DNA from: BPGX01 sp035405785
GTDB lineage: Bacteria > Bacteroidota > Bacteroidia > B-17B0 > Aurantibacillaceae
Direction of reading: 5' to 3'
NCBI GenBank assembly: GCA_035405785.1
Contig: DAONJS010000010.1
Coordinates: 1-64,000 of the forward strand
DNA length: 64,000 nt
Of the stretch, positions 52,981 through 62,344 are shown piece by piece. The notes under the pieces are model-generated. The model had not been told where the DNA came from and searched no databases. It was given only the letters and a program-made list of their open reading frames with translations. The position numbers were made by a program, and so were the translations under genes. The stretch's first letter is position 1, and the number at the start of each line of letters is the position of its first letter.

Positions 52981-54081
52981 ATGAAAAAATTTTTTGTCTA
53001 TATTTTTGCTATTTTTTCATTTGAAACCATTTATTCACAAGTATTATGGCAAGCGAATACTGGGATTAATTATATTTATGAACCATTTAAAGATTATACT
53101 TTGCCTGGATATAATGTAGGTTTGGGTATAATAAACAAAAAAGGTTTTATTTTTCATTTGCAGGGAGGAAATTGGTATTCAAATGTTTCAGATAATAATT
53201 TTATTCATAGATATATTAATTTAGAAAAAGGTAATATTCCATTTTTATATTGTCAGTATGGATATTCCACAAATTTATTCAAAAAAATAAGTTGGAATAT
53301 TTTATCTGGATTTGGTATATCAAAATTAGATGTTATTAGGTTTTTCAATATCTCAACTACATTGAAAATCAATTTTAACAGAACAATTTTTTTATATAAT
53401 ACTCTTTATTTAAGGGGACATAATTATGTTGTTTTAAATTTTGAAACAGGTTTTTATTATCTTTTGAGCAAAGAAGAAAAAGTAAAAAGTTTTTCATTTG
53501 ATGATAATATTAAGAAAAAAATAGTGTGGCATTTTGGATATGGAGCAGATGGTAGTTTTGCACAATTTTATGGACTACCTATCAATAGGGGCAATTCTGC
53601 AACATATAAAGAATATACTTTTTATACAATGAATTTAAGTGCAGATATGCTTATTAAACATTTTTTAGTTAAATATATGGCAAGAATTTATGTTGGTAGT
53701 GGGAACAATGAATTATACATTGGTGGAGATACAAGAGTATTTCATAGCGTTGTTTTTGGATTTTCTAATGTTGAAGATAAACATACTTTATATTTTTCAA
53801 TTGCAAATGGGTGGTTTTTTTCTGATGACATAACTTACAATGTTAGTTTAGAAAAAGAAAAGGTGAGTACAAGAGAAGAATTTAATCCAAGATTTTTACT
53901 ATCGCCCTATATTGAAATTGGTGTACAAAGGAATAATGTAAGTATGGGAGTTTATGCTCAAAGGATAGGTTCTTTTAATCATGAAGGATATAATTCTGGC
54001 GGACATTTTAACACTTATACGGCTCCTTCTATTGTTTACACATGGGTTGGTCTAAAAATGAATTATAGAATCAACTATTAA
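52981..54081 (+). CDS. hypothetical outer-membrane beta-barrel protein
   Basis: A 366-residue exported protein. Signal peptide MKKFFVYIFAIFSFETIYSQ. The mature part is rich in Tyr, Phe, Asn and Gly with alternating strands (GLGIINKKGFIFHLQGGNWY, FNRTIFLYNTLYLRGHNYVV, KYMARIYVGSGNNELYIGGD), ending TYTAPSIVYTWVGLKMNYRI, as expected for a mid-size barrel. Function unknown; I recognise no family. Single gene between infB (terminator) and hutU. Confidence 0.65.
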   Translation: MKKFFVYIFAIFSFETIYSQVLWQANTGINYIYEPFKDYTLPGYNVGLGIINKKGFIFHLQGGNWYSNVSDNNFIHRYINLEKGNIPFLYCQYGYSTNLFKKISWNILSGFGISKLDVIRFFNISTTLKINFNRTIFLYNTLYLRGHNYVVLNFETGFYYLLSKEEKVKSFSFDDNIKKKIVWHFGYGADGSFAQFYGLPINRGNSATYKEYTFYTMNLSADMLIKHFLVKYMARIYVGSGNNELYIGGDTRVFHSVVFGFSNVEDKHTLYFSIANGWFFSDDITYNVSLEKEKVSTREEFNPRFLLSPYIEIGVQRNNVSMGVYAQRIGSFNHEGYNSGGHFNTYTAPSIVYTWVGLKMNYRINY

Positions 54082-54220
54082 CTTGTATGTTCTATTTCTG
54101 AATTTTCAAACTATTTTCAAATTTATATTCTCAAAATTTTGTATTACATTATGCATCTATTGGTTAGAATAAGTTTTTATCATTATATGGATATTTAATG
54201 TCTGGACAAAATCTTTTCTC

Positions 54221-54228
54221 TATTTTTG
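54221..54228 (+). promoter_or_regulatory. promoter box of hutU
   Basis: TATTTTTG matches TAnnTTTG, 19 bases before the ATG at 54248. Confidence 0.6.
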
Positions 54229-54247
54229 TGGCAATAAAAATACAACT

Positions 54248-56272
54248 ATGATGGTTACTGAAAATATCTCTGTTGAAGAGTTTCAAAAATTGGTTTTACA
54301 AGGTATTCCTGATGAACTTCCACCAAAGAAAGAATTAAATCCTTCTATTAATCACGCACCAAAAAGAAGATTGATACTTTCTGAAGAAGAAAAAATATTA
54401 GCCATTAAAAATGCACTTCGTTATTTTCCTAAAAAACATCATAAAGTATTAGCTAAAGAATTTTGGGAAGAATTACATACTTACGGAAGAATTTATATGT
54501 ATCGTTTTAAGCCAGATTACAAAATTTATGCACGACCTATTCATGAATATCCGCATAAAAGTATTCAGGCGGCGGCTATAATGCACATGTTGTCAAATAA
54601 TCTTGATATTGCTGTGGCTCAACACCCTGATGAACTGATTACTTACGGAGGAAATGGTTCAGTTTTTCAAAACTGGGCTCAATATCTACTCACTATGAAG
54701 TATTTAGCCACAATGACAGATTATCAAACACTGGTTTTGTATAGTGGCCATCCTATGGGTTTATTTCCTTCGCATCCAGATGCTCCAAGAGTAATTATTA
54801 CAAATGGTATAATGATTCCAAATTATAGCAAACCAGAAGATTGGGATAGATATAATGCATTGGGCGTTACACAATATGGTCAAATGACAGCGGGTTCATT
54901 TATGTACATAGGACCACAAGGAATAGTTCATGGTACTACGATTACAGTAATGAATGCCGCAAGAATTTATCAAAAAAGATTTGGTAAAAAGGCAAGGTTG
55001 TTTGTTTCTGCTGGATTGGGTGGAATGAGTGGTGCTCAACCAAAAGCTGCAAAAATTGCAGGACTTATTTCTGTGGTTGCTGAAATTAATGAAAAACCAT
55101 TAAAAACAAGATATAATCAAGGGTGGTTAGATGAATATTATGACAATTTAGATCAAGTGATTAATAGAGTAAAAGAATTATTACCTACTTCACAATCTGT
55201 GTCTATTGGATATTTAGGTAATGTTGTAGATTTATGGGAAAGATTAGTAAAAGAAAATATTCAAGTAGATATTGGCAGTGACCAAACTTCTTTGCATAAT
55301 CCGTATTCAGGAGGGTATTATCCAGTGGGATATTCTTATGAAGAGTCAAATGAATTGATGGTTAGCCAACCCGAAAAATTCAAAGAATTAGTTCATCTTT
55401 CACTTCAAAGACAGGTAAAAGCTATTAATGCTTTAGTAGAAAGAGGAATGTATTTTTTTGATTATGGAAATGCATTTTTATTAGAATCATCAAGGGCTGG
55501 AGCTGATATTTTACTGCCAAATGGTGAATTCAAGTACAAAAGTTATGTGCAGGATATTTTAGGTCCAATGTGTTTTGATTTTGGTTTTGGTCCATATAGA
55601 TGGGTGTGTACATCAGGATTAGCAGAAGATTTGAAAACAACAGATGAGTTAGCATTAGAAGTATTGGAAGAAATGTATGAACATTCGCCAGAAGAAATTC
55701 GCCAGCAGTTGATGGACAATATCATTTGGATTAGAGATGCTATGAAAAACAATTTAGTTGTGGGTTCGCAGGCAAGGATTTTATATGCTGATGCAGAAGC
55801 AAGGATTAAAATTGCTTTGAAAATAAATGAAGCCATTGCAAAAGGGAAAATAAAAGCACCCGTTGTTTTAGGAAGAGATCATCACGATGTAAGCGGTACT
55901 GATAGTCCATATAGAGAAACATCTAATATCTATGATGGTTCAAAATTCACAGCAGATATGGCAGTACATACATTTGTGGGAAATGCTGTGCGTGGTGCTA
56001 CATGGGTAAGTTTGCATAATGGTGGTGGAGTAGGGTGGGGAGAAGTTATTAATGGTGGATTTGGTTTGGTTTTAGATGGTTCAGAAAAATCTTCCCAAAG
56101 AGCAAAACAAATGTTATTCTGGGATGTGAATAATGGCATTGCTCGCAGATCTTGGGCAAGAAATAAAGAAGCTATGTGGGCTATTCAAAGAGAAATGCAA
56201 AGAACACAGGATTTACAAGTTACTTTACCAAATTTAGTGGATGATGATATTTTGAAGGAACTTTTGAAATAA
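54248..56272 (+). CDS. hutU: urocanate hydratase
   Basis: A 674-residue urocanase, the second step of histidine degradation (urocanate to imidazolone propionate) with tightly bound NAD. Motifs: YGGNGSVFQNWAQYLLTMKY, SGHPMGLFPSHPDAPRVIIT, MTAGSFMYIGPQGIVHGTTI, a Rossmann-like SAGLGGMSGAQPKAAKIAG, GSDQTSLHNPYSGGYYPVGY, and the active-site Cys in PYRWVCTSGLAEDL. It is the long form (E. coli-type enzymes are ~555 residues) with N- and C-terminal extensions. No hutH, hutI or hutG lies nearby. Confidence 0.95.
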   Translation: MMVTENISVEEFQKLVLQGIPDELPPKKELNPSINHAPKRRLILSEEEKILAIKNALRYFPKKHHKVLAKEFWEELHTYGRIYMYRFKPDYKIYARPIHEYPHKSIQAAAIMHMLSNNLDIAVAQHPDELITYGGNGSVFQNWAQYLLTMKYLATMTDYQTLVLYSGHPMGLFPSHPDAPRVIITNGIMIPNYSKPEDWDRYNALGVTQYGQMTAGSFMYIGPQGIVHGTTITVMNAARIYQKRFGKKARLFVSAGLGGMSGAQPKAAKIAGLISVVAEINEKPLKTRYNQGWLDEYYDNLDQVINRVKELLPTSQSVSIGYLGNVVDLWERLVKENIQVDIGSDQTSLHNPYSGGYYPVGYSYEESNELMVSQPEKFKELVHLSLQRQVKAINALVERGMYFFDYGNAFLLESSRAGADILLPNGEFKYKSYVQDILGPMCFDFGFGPYRWVCTSGLAEDLKTTDELALEVLEEMYEHSPEEIRQQLMDNIIWIRDAMKNNLVVGSQARILYADAEARIKIALKINEAIAKGKIKAPVVLGRDHHDVSGTDSPYRETSNIYDGSKFTADMAVHTFVGNAVRGATWVSLHNGGGVGWGEVINGGFGLVLDGSEKSSQRAKQMLFWDVNNGIARRSWARNKEAMWAIQREMQRTQDLQVTLPNLVDDDILKELLK

Positions 56273-56302
56273 TGAATTGAATTTTAATGTTCAATTTGCC
56301 TA

Positions 56303-56352
56303 CACTTGCGGTCGGCATGCTGACATTTTGCAAGGCAAAATCGTCAGCACTC
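56303..56352. repeat. GTCAGCATGCTGAC-family repeat, copy 4
   Basis: CACTTGCGGTCGGCATGCTG, a TTTTGCAAGGCAAAA hairpin and TCGTCAGCACTC. It shares both the core palindrome and the TTTTGC..GCAAAA-TCGTCAGCA end with the 21.3-kb cluster. Confidence 0.65.
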
Positions 56353-56356
56353 AATT

Positions 56357-56445
56357 CGTCATTACGAGCGAAGCGAAGTATTCTCAAATGTATTACCATA
56401 CTTAACATTACGAGATTGTTTCGGGCTATTGTCCTCGTAATGACG
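56357..56445. repeat. dispersed palindromic repeat (ATTACGAGCGAAGCGAAG type)
   Basis: CGTCATTACGAG (56357-56368) and CTCGTAATGACG (56434-56445) form a perfect 12-bp inverted repeat. Inside are CGAAGCGAAGTATTCTC and ACGAGATTGTTTCGGGCT. The sequence type (T-CATTACGAG-CGAAGCGAAG) is known as a dispersed repeat in many unrelated bacterial genomes. Confidence 0.75.
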
Positions 56446-56489
56446 GGGACTTCAAGAAATTAGTTTGGAATAATAAACAAGACAATTAT

Positions 56490-57662
56490 ATGAGACAAAG
56501 AATTACAAACATATTTTTAGAATTTACAAGAAGTGAAAAGAATGCAGGACTTGTTTTGATATTTTGCACCATAATCTCTTTAATCCTTGCTAATTCAGCA
56601 TTTTCAGAAGAGTATATTCATTTTTGGCATCAACACATTAGCATTAGTATAATGGATTTTGAATTAAATTATTCAATTGAACATTGGATAAATGATGGGT
56701 TAATGACTATTTTTTTTATTTTAGTAGGACTTGAAATTGAAAGAGAATTGTATGCAGGTGAATTACATCCTATCAAAAATGCACTTTTGCCAATTATGGC
56801 TGCTGTGGGCGGAATGATTGTTCCTGCATTGATATATTCAGCTATCAATTTTAATTACCCTACAATAAAAGGTTTTGGTATTCCAATGGCTACAGATATT
56901 GCATTTTCATTAGCTATTTTATCTTTGGTTTCAAATAAAGTGTCTTCTTCAGTCAAAGTCATTTTAACAGCACTTGCTATAATAGATGATTTAGGTTCAA
57001 TTTTTGTGATTGCATTTTTTTATGGTCAAGATATTCAATGGTTTTATTTAGGAACATCTTTGGGGATATTTTTAATTTTATTGATAATGAATAGATTGAA
57101 AATTTATCGGTTAACACCTTATGCATTGTTATTTATACCAATGTGGTATTGTATGATGAAATCTGGTATTCACGCTACATTATCTGGAGTACTATTTGCT
57201 TTTGCATTGCCTTTTAATGATAGAGAAGAAAAAAATCCATCTGTTCGTTTGCAGGAATTGTTGCATATACCTGTTGGTTTTTTGATTTTACCATTATTTA
57301 CATTAGCCAATACTGCAATACCGATTAAAACAGAATATGTTAGTGAATTATTAAATGTACATTCTCTTGGAATAGGATTAGGTTTGTATATTGGAAAGCC
57401 ATTGGGGATATTTTTAGGTATTTTATTATTAGTGAAGTTGAAAATTGTACGATTGCCAGAAGGAGTAAGCTGGTATAAAATTATTTCAATGGGAGTTGTT
57501 GCTGGTATTGGATTTACAATGTCTATATTTATTACTCATTTGGCATTTGATGAGGAAGTTCTTATTCAATCTTCTAAAATGATGATTTTAATTACAGCTG
57601 TAATGTCTGGGATAACAGGATATTTAATGTTTTTGTTGAGTAAAAATAAATTAATTGAGTAA
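56490..57662 (+). CDS. nhaA: Na+/H+ antiporter NhaA
   Basis: A 390-residue antiporter with 11-12 TM helices. Diagnostic segments: FFILVGLEIERELYAGEL, PMATDIAFSLAILSLVSNKV (helix IV), LTALAIIDDLGSIFVIAFF with the paired transport aspartates, SGIHATLSGVLFAFALPF and GVVAGIGFTMSIFITHLAF. It exchanges external H+ for internal Na+ to control pH and sodium. Preceded by ~215 bp of repeats. No partner gene. Confidence 0.95.
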   Translation: MRQRITNIFLEFTRSEKNAGLVLIFCTIISLILANSAFSEEYIHFWHQHISISIMDFELNYSIEHWINDGLMTIFFILVGLEIERELYAGELHPIKNALLPIMAAVGGMIVPALIYSAINFNYPTIKGFGIPMATDIAFSLAILSLVSNKVSSSVKVILTALAIIDDLGSIFVIAFFYGQDIQWFYLGTSLGIFLILLIMNRLKIYRLTPYALLFIPMWYCMMKSGIHATLSGVLFAFALPFNDREEKNPSVRLQELLHIPVGFLILPLFTLANTAIPIKTEYVSELLNVHSLGIGLGLYIGKPLGIFLGILLLVKLKIVRLPEGVSWYKIISMGVVAGIGFTMSIFITHLAFDEEVLIQSSKMMILITAVMSGITGYLMFLLSKNKLIE

Positions 57663-57704
57663 AAGAATTAAGATAAATACTATAATTGAAAATTTATTAC
57701 TAGT

Positions 57705-57812
57705 CAGGTAGGTATGTTTATCACGCAGAGGACGTAAAGAATTTCGCAATGTTCGCAAAGAGTATTTTTAACTTTGCGTCTTTGCACCTTTGTGGTAAAA
57801 AATTTAAGTAGT
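57705..57812. repeat. dispersed repeat with CGCAAAG/CTTTGCG arms
   Basis: ATCACGCAGAGGACGTAAAG, AATGTTCGCAAAGAG and ACTTTGCGTCTTTGCACC form partial inverted repeats between nhaA and rnz. Related to 22195-22331. I recall similar 'cgcagagg..gcaaag' segments as dispersed repeats in other genomes. Confidence 0.5.
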
Positions 57813-57833
57813 GGCTGAATAGTAACGAAAATT

Positions 57834-58751
57834 TTACAACGAAAACTTTTTGCCTTCTGTGGCCAGTTCTGTGTTTTCAAAAATACTTTTTGTTTCAGTA
57901 AGTAAATCATCTAATTTTTCATATCGTGATGAATAATGACCTATAATTAATTTTTGTGCATTCATTTGAATAGCAGTATTCGCAGCATCTATAGTAGTTG
58001 AGTGTAGTGTAAGTTCTGCAAGGTTTTGATGTTCTTTTTTGAAAGTTGTTTCGTGATAAAGGATATTGGCATTTTTTGTAATTTCCGGTAAATTTTTGAG
58101 TGGTGCAGTGTCTGAAAAATAAACATATTTACGAGGAATAGGTGGAGGTGTAGTTACAATTTCATTTTTAATGATATTACCGTTTTCATCTTCTGCATCA
58201 AATCCTTTTTTAAGTTTATTAAACTGATGGATTGGTATATTGTATTCTTTAATTTTTTCTTTGATAATTTTTCTGTCTTGTTCTTTTTCTTGAATAACAA
58301 AACCAGTAGTTGGTACGCGATGTTTTAAGGGAATTGTATAGATTGAAAATTTTTCATTTTCAAAAATTTTCTCAACTTTTTGATTGGTAAAAATGAATTG
58401 AATTGGATAATTTATTTTTGCTTCTGAATGTTTGAAAATTGTATTTAAAATTTCTGATAATGCAGGAGGGGCAATGATGATTAGTTCTTTTTGCCTTTGT
58501 AATAAACTTAAAGAAGTCAGTAATCCAGGTAGTCCAAAAATATGGTCGCCGTGAAGATGACTGATTAAAATTACATCTATACGAGCAAAAGGAAGATGGT
58601 ATTTTCTTAATTGCATTTGCGTTCCTTCTCCACAATCAACTAAAATATAAGATCCATTAACTTGAATAAATTGTGAAGTTGGATACCTGTCAAATGCTGG
58701 AATGGCAGATGAAGTGCCAAGGATATGTATTTCAAAAGGAGGTAAAAACAT
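57834..58751 (-). CDS. rnz: ribonuclease Z
   Basis: A 305-residue tRNA 3'-processing endonuclease of the metallo-beta-lactamase fold. It begins FEIHILGTSSAIPAFDRYPT, carries the zinc motif ISHLHGDHIFGLPGLL (about 60), the exosite-like KKGFDAEDENGN region, YFSDTAPL, LYHETTF and LIIGHYSSRYEKLDDLL. Full length. The start follows a promoter box 18 bases upstream. Confidence 0.95.
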   Translation of the reverse strand: MFLPPFEIHILGTSSAIPAFDRYPTSQFIQVNGSYILVDCGEGTQMQLRKYHLPFARIDVILISHLHGDHIFGLPGLLTSLSLLQRQKELIIIAPPALSEILNTIFKHSEAKINYPIQFIFTNQKVEKIFENEKFSIYTIPLKHRVPTTGFVIQEKEQDRKIIKEKIKEYNIPIHQFNKLKKGFDAEDENGNIIKNEIVTTPPPIPRKYVYFSDTAPLKNLPEITKNANILYHETTFKKEHQNLAELTLHSTTIDAANTAIQMNAQKLIIGHYSSRYEKLDDLLTETKSIFENTELATEGKKFSL

Positions 58752-58769
58752 TTATGGAATGTATAGGTG

Positions 58770-58777
58770 CAAAAATA
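58770..58777 (-). promoter_or_regulatory. promoter box of rnz
   Basis: The minus strand reads TATTTTTG (TAnnTTTG), 18 bases before the rnz ATG. A TTG lies 22 bases further upstream (58800-58802). The box touches the terminator of the preceding gene. Confidence 0.55.
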
Positions 58778-58814
58778 AAAAATCTCATCCTGTTTTTCAC
58801 AAGATGAGATTTTT
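58777..58814 (-). terminator. rho-independent terminator
   Basis: AAAAATCTCATC (58778-58789) pairs with GATGAGATTTTT (58803-58814) around a 13-base loop. It ends transcription of the T9SS protein gene and, read on the other strand, is also T-rich. Confidence 0.85.
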
Positions 58815-58837
58815 CAAAAATGTAATTTGCTTAATGA

Positions 58838-59665
58838 TTATTTATTGATGATAATTTTATTACTTTGAGAAATAACAGAATTTGATATTGTATAAAAGTA
58901 AATACCATTGTCTAATTCTGAAACATCAATGGTAGTTTTATTTTCACCTATTGTGCTTTTTATATTTTGATTAATAAGTGTTTTACCTGTAATATCAAAT
59001 AAAGTGAATTGGAAATTTTCGGAAACAGTGCTATTGAAAGAGATGTTTAACTTATCAGTTGCAGGATTGGGGAAAACATTTAGGTTACTAATGTTTTGAT
59101 ATTGTTGAATAATTGTGGCAGGAGAGATATTGATGATATAATAATCAATGTTTTGAGTTGTTATTTTGCTGCCAGTATTGGGATTTACAGGTGTAGGACA
59201 ATTTTGGAAACTTAAAATAGTTGTACCATAAGCATCTACTTGAAAGTGTACAGTATAAGTTCCGGCTGTAGTTGGTGTTCCAGAAATAATAGCACAACTG
59301 TTGGCGTTACCGGGGAATTTTAAGTTTGAAGGGTTACCTGTAAGTGTTAATCCAGGAGGTAAATTATAGTTAGGATACGAAGGAGGTACTAATAATTCAA
59401 AACGAGTAAAACAAATTTTTATAGGAGATTGAACTGTATCAAGCGGCACTTTTACAGTAATATTTTGTGCATAAGCCACGCCAACTTGTCCAGAAGCAAA
59501 ATTGGTAGCACTATCTGGCCAGATGCCATATTTGGGGGATGCTACAAAAACAGGATCAAGTGTGCAAGTAGGTTGAGCCATCATTGCACCTGAAATAAAT
59601 ATCAGGAGGGTGCTTAATTTCCTCAATATTGAGGATTTTGATAATTGGATAATTGTCTTTTTCAT
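58838..59665 (-). CDS. secreted protein with type IX secretion sorting domain
   Basis: A 275-residue extracellular protein. N-terminal signal (about 1-30, MKKTIIQLSK ... ISGAMMAQ). The middle part (about 31-185) contains Pro/Gly-rich segments like NLPPGLTLTGNPSNLKFPGN and SGTPTTAGTYTVHFQVDAYG, an Ig/putative-Ig-like fold. The C-terminal 80 residues are a type A T9SS sorting domain: NVFPNPATDKLNISFNS, TLFDITGKTLINQN, ISVSELDNGIYFYTI-like DVSELDNGIYFY, and KIIINK at the end. It would cross the outer membrane by the Por system and be anchored or released. No T9SS machinery gene is in this window. Confidence 0.88.
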   Translation of the reverse strand: MKKTIIQLSKSSILRKLSTLLIFISGAMMAQPTCTLDPVFVASPKYGIWPDSATNFASGQVGVAYAQNITVKVPLDTVQSPIKICFTRFELLVPPSYPNYNLPPGLTLTGNPSNLKFPGNANSCAIISGTPTTAGTYTVHFQVDAYGTTILSFQNCPTPVNPNTGSKITTQNIDYYIINISPATIIQQYQNISNLNVFPNPATDKLNISFNSTVSENFQFTLFDITGKTLINQNIKSTIGENKTTIDVSELDNGIYFYTISNSVISQSNKIIINK

Positions 59666-59691
59666 ACAAATAAATTTTTAGGTTATTGCGG

Positions 59692-59699
59692 CAAATATA
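59692..59699 (-). promoter_or_regulatory. promoter box of the T9SS protein gene
   Basis: The minus strand reads TATATTTG (TAnnTTTG), 26 bases before the ATG at 59665, so this gene need not depend on the bat operon. Confidence 0.6.
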
Positions 59700-59724
59700 A
59701 GGATTTTTTTTTGAGAAATATATT

Positions 59725-60513
59725 CTAAATTATTTCAACATTATTTTGTTCAATCCAACCTTCAACGCCGTTTTCAAGACGAATAAGATAGAAGTTATCA
59801 ACTTTCTGAAGGATTTTGACTTTTGTGCCTTCGTGAAGTTTAAATTTTGTAATTGCTTCCGGTAATGGTTCATTAGTTACTTTGATTTCTCGGTTTGTAA
59901 CAATGGCAAAATTATTTTGATGTTTATTTTTTTCTGCAAAATGTGCTGTTATATAAATGATAAAATTTAATATAATAAAAATGATTGTCAAGCTTAATGT
60001 GAGTTTGCGAAAATGAGTTTTAAATAAAAAAATACTGAATGAGATGAATGCCAAAAATGATAGTGAAATAGTAATATATGAAAGTAAATTAGTATTAAGT
60101 TTATTGAGAAAATTATTTTTAGTAATTTCAATAAAAAAGTTGTCTTTGGTTTCAATTTTATCAATTGTTTTATTGTATGCTAATTTGAGATTATGATTTA
60201 AATCTTCATCAGAAGGGTTTAATAATTTGGCTTTTTCGTAATATAAAATGGCCTTGCCTAATTGATTATTTTTGAAATAAGCATTGCCTAAATTGTAATA
60301 CAATTCAAAAGATTGATAATTATCATTGATAACAGATAAATAAAGTGCAATAGCGTCTGGATATTTTTTTTCTTTATATGCTTGTTCTGCTTTCAACAAT
60401 TTTTCAGAGATATTATTATTGTTTTCAGAAAAGGAAAATGAAGATGATAGCAATAAAAATAATAATGCAAAAATAAATTTGGTTGTAGAAAAATAACATT
60501 TAGAAATTGCCAT
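59725..60513 (-). CDS. batE: BatE (TPR and SH3-domain membrane protein)
   Basis: A 262-residue protein. Signal peptide (about 9-29), TPR units (KLLKAEQAYKEKKYPDAIAL; YYNLGNAYFKNNQLGKAILY; about 38-118), two TM helices (about 150-172 and 178-198) and a C-terminal SH3-like domain (FKLHEGTKVKILQKVDNFYL ... GVEGWIEQNNVEII). This is the BatE architecture. The ATG at 60513 is preferred over a TTG three codons earlier. Last gene of batBCDE, 14 bp after batD. Confidence 0.88.
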   Translation of the reverse strand: MAISKCYFSTTKFIFALLFLLLSSSFSFSENNNNISEKLLKAEQAYKEKKYPDAIALYLSVINDNYQSFELYYNLGNAYFKNNQLGKAILYYEKAKLLNPSDEDLNHNLKLAYNKTIDKIETKDNFFIEITKNNFLNKLNTNLLSYITISLSFLAFISFSIFLFKTHFRKLTLSLTIIFIILNFIIYITAHFAEKNKHQNNFAIVTNREIKVTNEPLPEAITKFKLHEGTKVKILQKVDNFYLIRLENGVEGWIEQNNVEII

Positions 60514-60527
60514 ATTTTTCAATGAGT

Positions 60528-62342
60528 TTAAGTATTTTTAATTTGATTTTCAATTTGAATAATTAAATCTTTTGTTTCATTAAAAATTTCGTTTAATGGT
60601 TTTTGAGAAGATACAGGAGCATATTTTGCCATTTCGCAAGTATTGATAAGTTCAATATATTTGTTTTTCAAATTATCATTGATATTTTGTTGAGATAATA
60701 ATTGCAATATCTTTTCTTTTGAAAGTTCAGATTTTGAAATTTTAAATTTGTATGAAAAATAATTTTCAATTGATTGAATAATAGATGTATAAAATTCTGA
60801 TGGTTTGTTTTCTTTTAATAATTTTTCTGCAGATTGTAAATGTTTCATTGCTAATTTATGTGCTCGTTTTTGTTGAAAATCTTTCCAGTTTAATTGCTGA
60901 TTTTTTTGATATTTGTAATAACCAAATATACCAAGCATTGCAAGGTATGGTAATAACATTAAACTTAAATGTGCAGGTGAATTAAAAAATGATTCATCTT
61001 TTTTAGTTACAGAATATGGATATGGTTTAATAAAATGAATGTCGTTATCTTCTGCTTTTACTTCTTGTTTGAACTGCTGATAGATTTGTGCGGTGTTTGT
61101 GTTTGAATGCACTGATGGAGTAACTTGTATATCTAATTCAGGGGATGGAATGGTAATGTAAGTTTTAGAATTAGGATTAAAATACGAAAAGTTGATGTCA
61201 GATATTTTGTAATTGCCTTCTTGTCTTGGAATGATAAGATATTCATAAGTTTTAGAACCACTAACGCCATTTGAAGTAGAGATATTTTCTGTAACTTTTG
61301 GGTCATAAGTTTCAAATTCAGGAGGAAAATTAATTTTTGGAGGTTCAATGAGTGGTATATTTCCACTTCCAGATATAGTGATTTTCATAGTAAGTGCATC
61401 ATTTGCAGGGATTTTATTTTTGTTGAGTTCTACTTTGAATACAAAATTTGTTCCCACAGCACCTGAAAAATTAGCCGGTTTATTAGATGTAGGCAATTCT
61501 TCTACATTCACTGTAATGGGCTGACTATTTAATGTAACAACTCTATCTTCATAAGCATTCACTCCAAAAAATTGTTCAAAAATGTCTCTTGGAGCTCTAT
61601 TAACTCGTTTGCGAACTACACATTCAATTTCAATAGGAGATATGGTAAGTTTTCCACTTCTTTGAGGAAAAATATATTGTGTGCTTATTTCACCTACATA
61701 ATAATTTACGCCATTGATATTTTCAATGTGTAATTGAATATTGCCGCGATTTTCTTGATTTTTAGACCAAAAACCTTCAAGATGTGGAAATTTTACATTT
61801 TGAATTCCCCTTAATTCTATTCTTGTGTAAATTTTTTGAGTGAGAGTAATTTGCTCTCCCACATAGCATTGTTTTTTATTGATAAAAGTTTTTACAAAAA
61901 TATCTTCTTTATCTACATTTACATCAGGCACTGAATTGTTTGAATTTCTTTGATTGTTTGCTGCTGATGCATTATTATTACCTTTTTGAACTTCAAGCGT
62001 GATAGGGGAACTATAAATACTTTGACCGTTTACAATTGCCTTTGCCGCATTGATTACAAATGTCCCTTCTTTTTTAGGGATAAGCACATAAGAAATAGAA
62101 AAAGATTGTGATAAATTTCCATTGATGAATTGAATATTCTGACTTTGGTTAGGACCAGAAATAATTTCAAAGTTGTTGAATGATGGTGGAACAAAATCCT
62201 GTGGCACTGCATTGATTGAAAAAGATATTTCAAAAGGCACGCCAACAGAGGGTTTAGTAGTGCTTACCTGAACATTTAATTTTTGAGCCAATAATACTTG
62301 GCTTAAAATAAAAGTGGATAAAAATATCAATGTCTTTTTCAT
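60528..62342 (-). CDS. batD: BatD (oxygen tolerance protein)
   Basis: A 604-residue envelope protein. Signal peptide MKKTLIFLSTFILSQVLLAQ, then several Ig-like beta domains (PSVGVPFEISFSINAVPQDF; VPPSFNNFEIISGPNQSQNI; FVKTFINKKQCYVGEQITLT; YIFPQRSGKLTISPIEIECV) typical of BatD, a TM helix near 445-465 (SLMLLPYLAMLGIFGYYKYQ) and a helical cytoplasmic end. The ATG at 62342 starts 2 bp after the batC stop and is preferred over a TTG at 62351. BatD is named from Bacteroides aerotolerance operons. Its molecular role is not settled. Confidence 0.92.
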   Translation of the reverse strand: MKKTLIFLSTFILSQVLLAQKLNVQVSTTKPSVGVPFEISFSINAVPQDFVPPSFNNFEIISGPNQSQNIQFINGNLSQSFSISYVLIPKKEGTFVINAAKAIVNGQSIYSSPITLEVQKGNNNASAANNQRNSNNSVPDVNVDKEDIFVKTFINKKQCYVGEQITLTQKIYTRIELRGIQNVKFPHLEGFWSKNQENRGNIQLHIENINGVNYYVGEISTQYIFPQRSGKLTISPIEIECVVRKRVNRAPRDIFEQFFGVNAYEDRVVTLNSQPITVNVEELPTSNKPANFSGAVGTNFVFKVELNKNKIPANDALTMKITISGSGNIPLIEPPKINFPPEFETYDPKVTENISTSNGVSGSKTYEYLIIPRQEGNYKISDINFSYFNPNSKTYITIPSPELDIQVTPSVHSNTNTAQIYQQFKQEVKAEDNDIHFIKPYPYSVTKKDESFFNSPAHLSLMLLPYLAMLGIFGYYKYQKNQQLNWKDFQQKRAHKLAMKHLQSAEKLLKENKPSEFYTSIIQSIENYFSYKFKISKSELSKEKILQLLSQQNINDNLKNKYIELINTCEMAKYAPVSSQKPLNEIFNETKDLIIQIENQIKNT

Positions 62343-62344
62343 AA

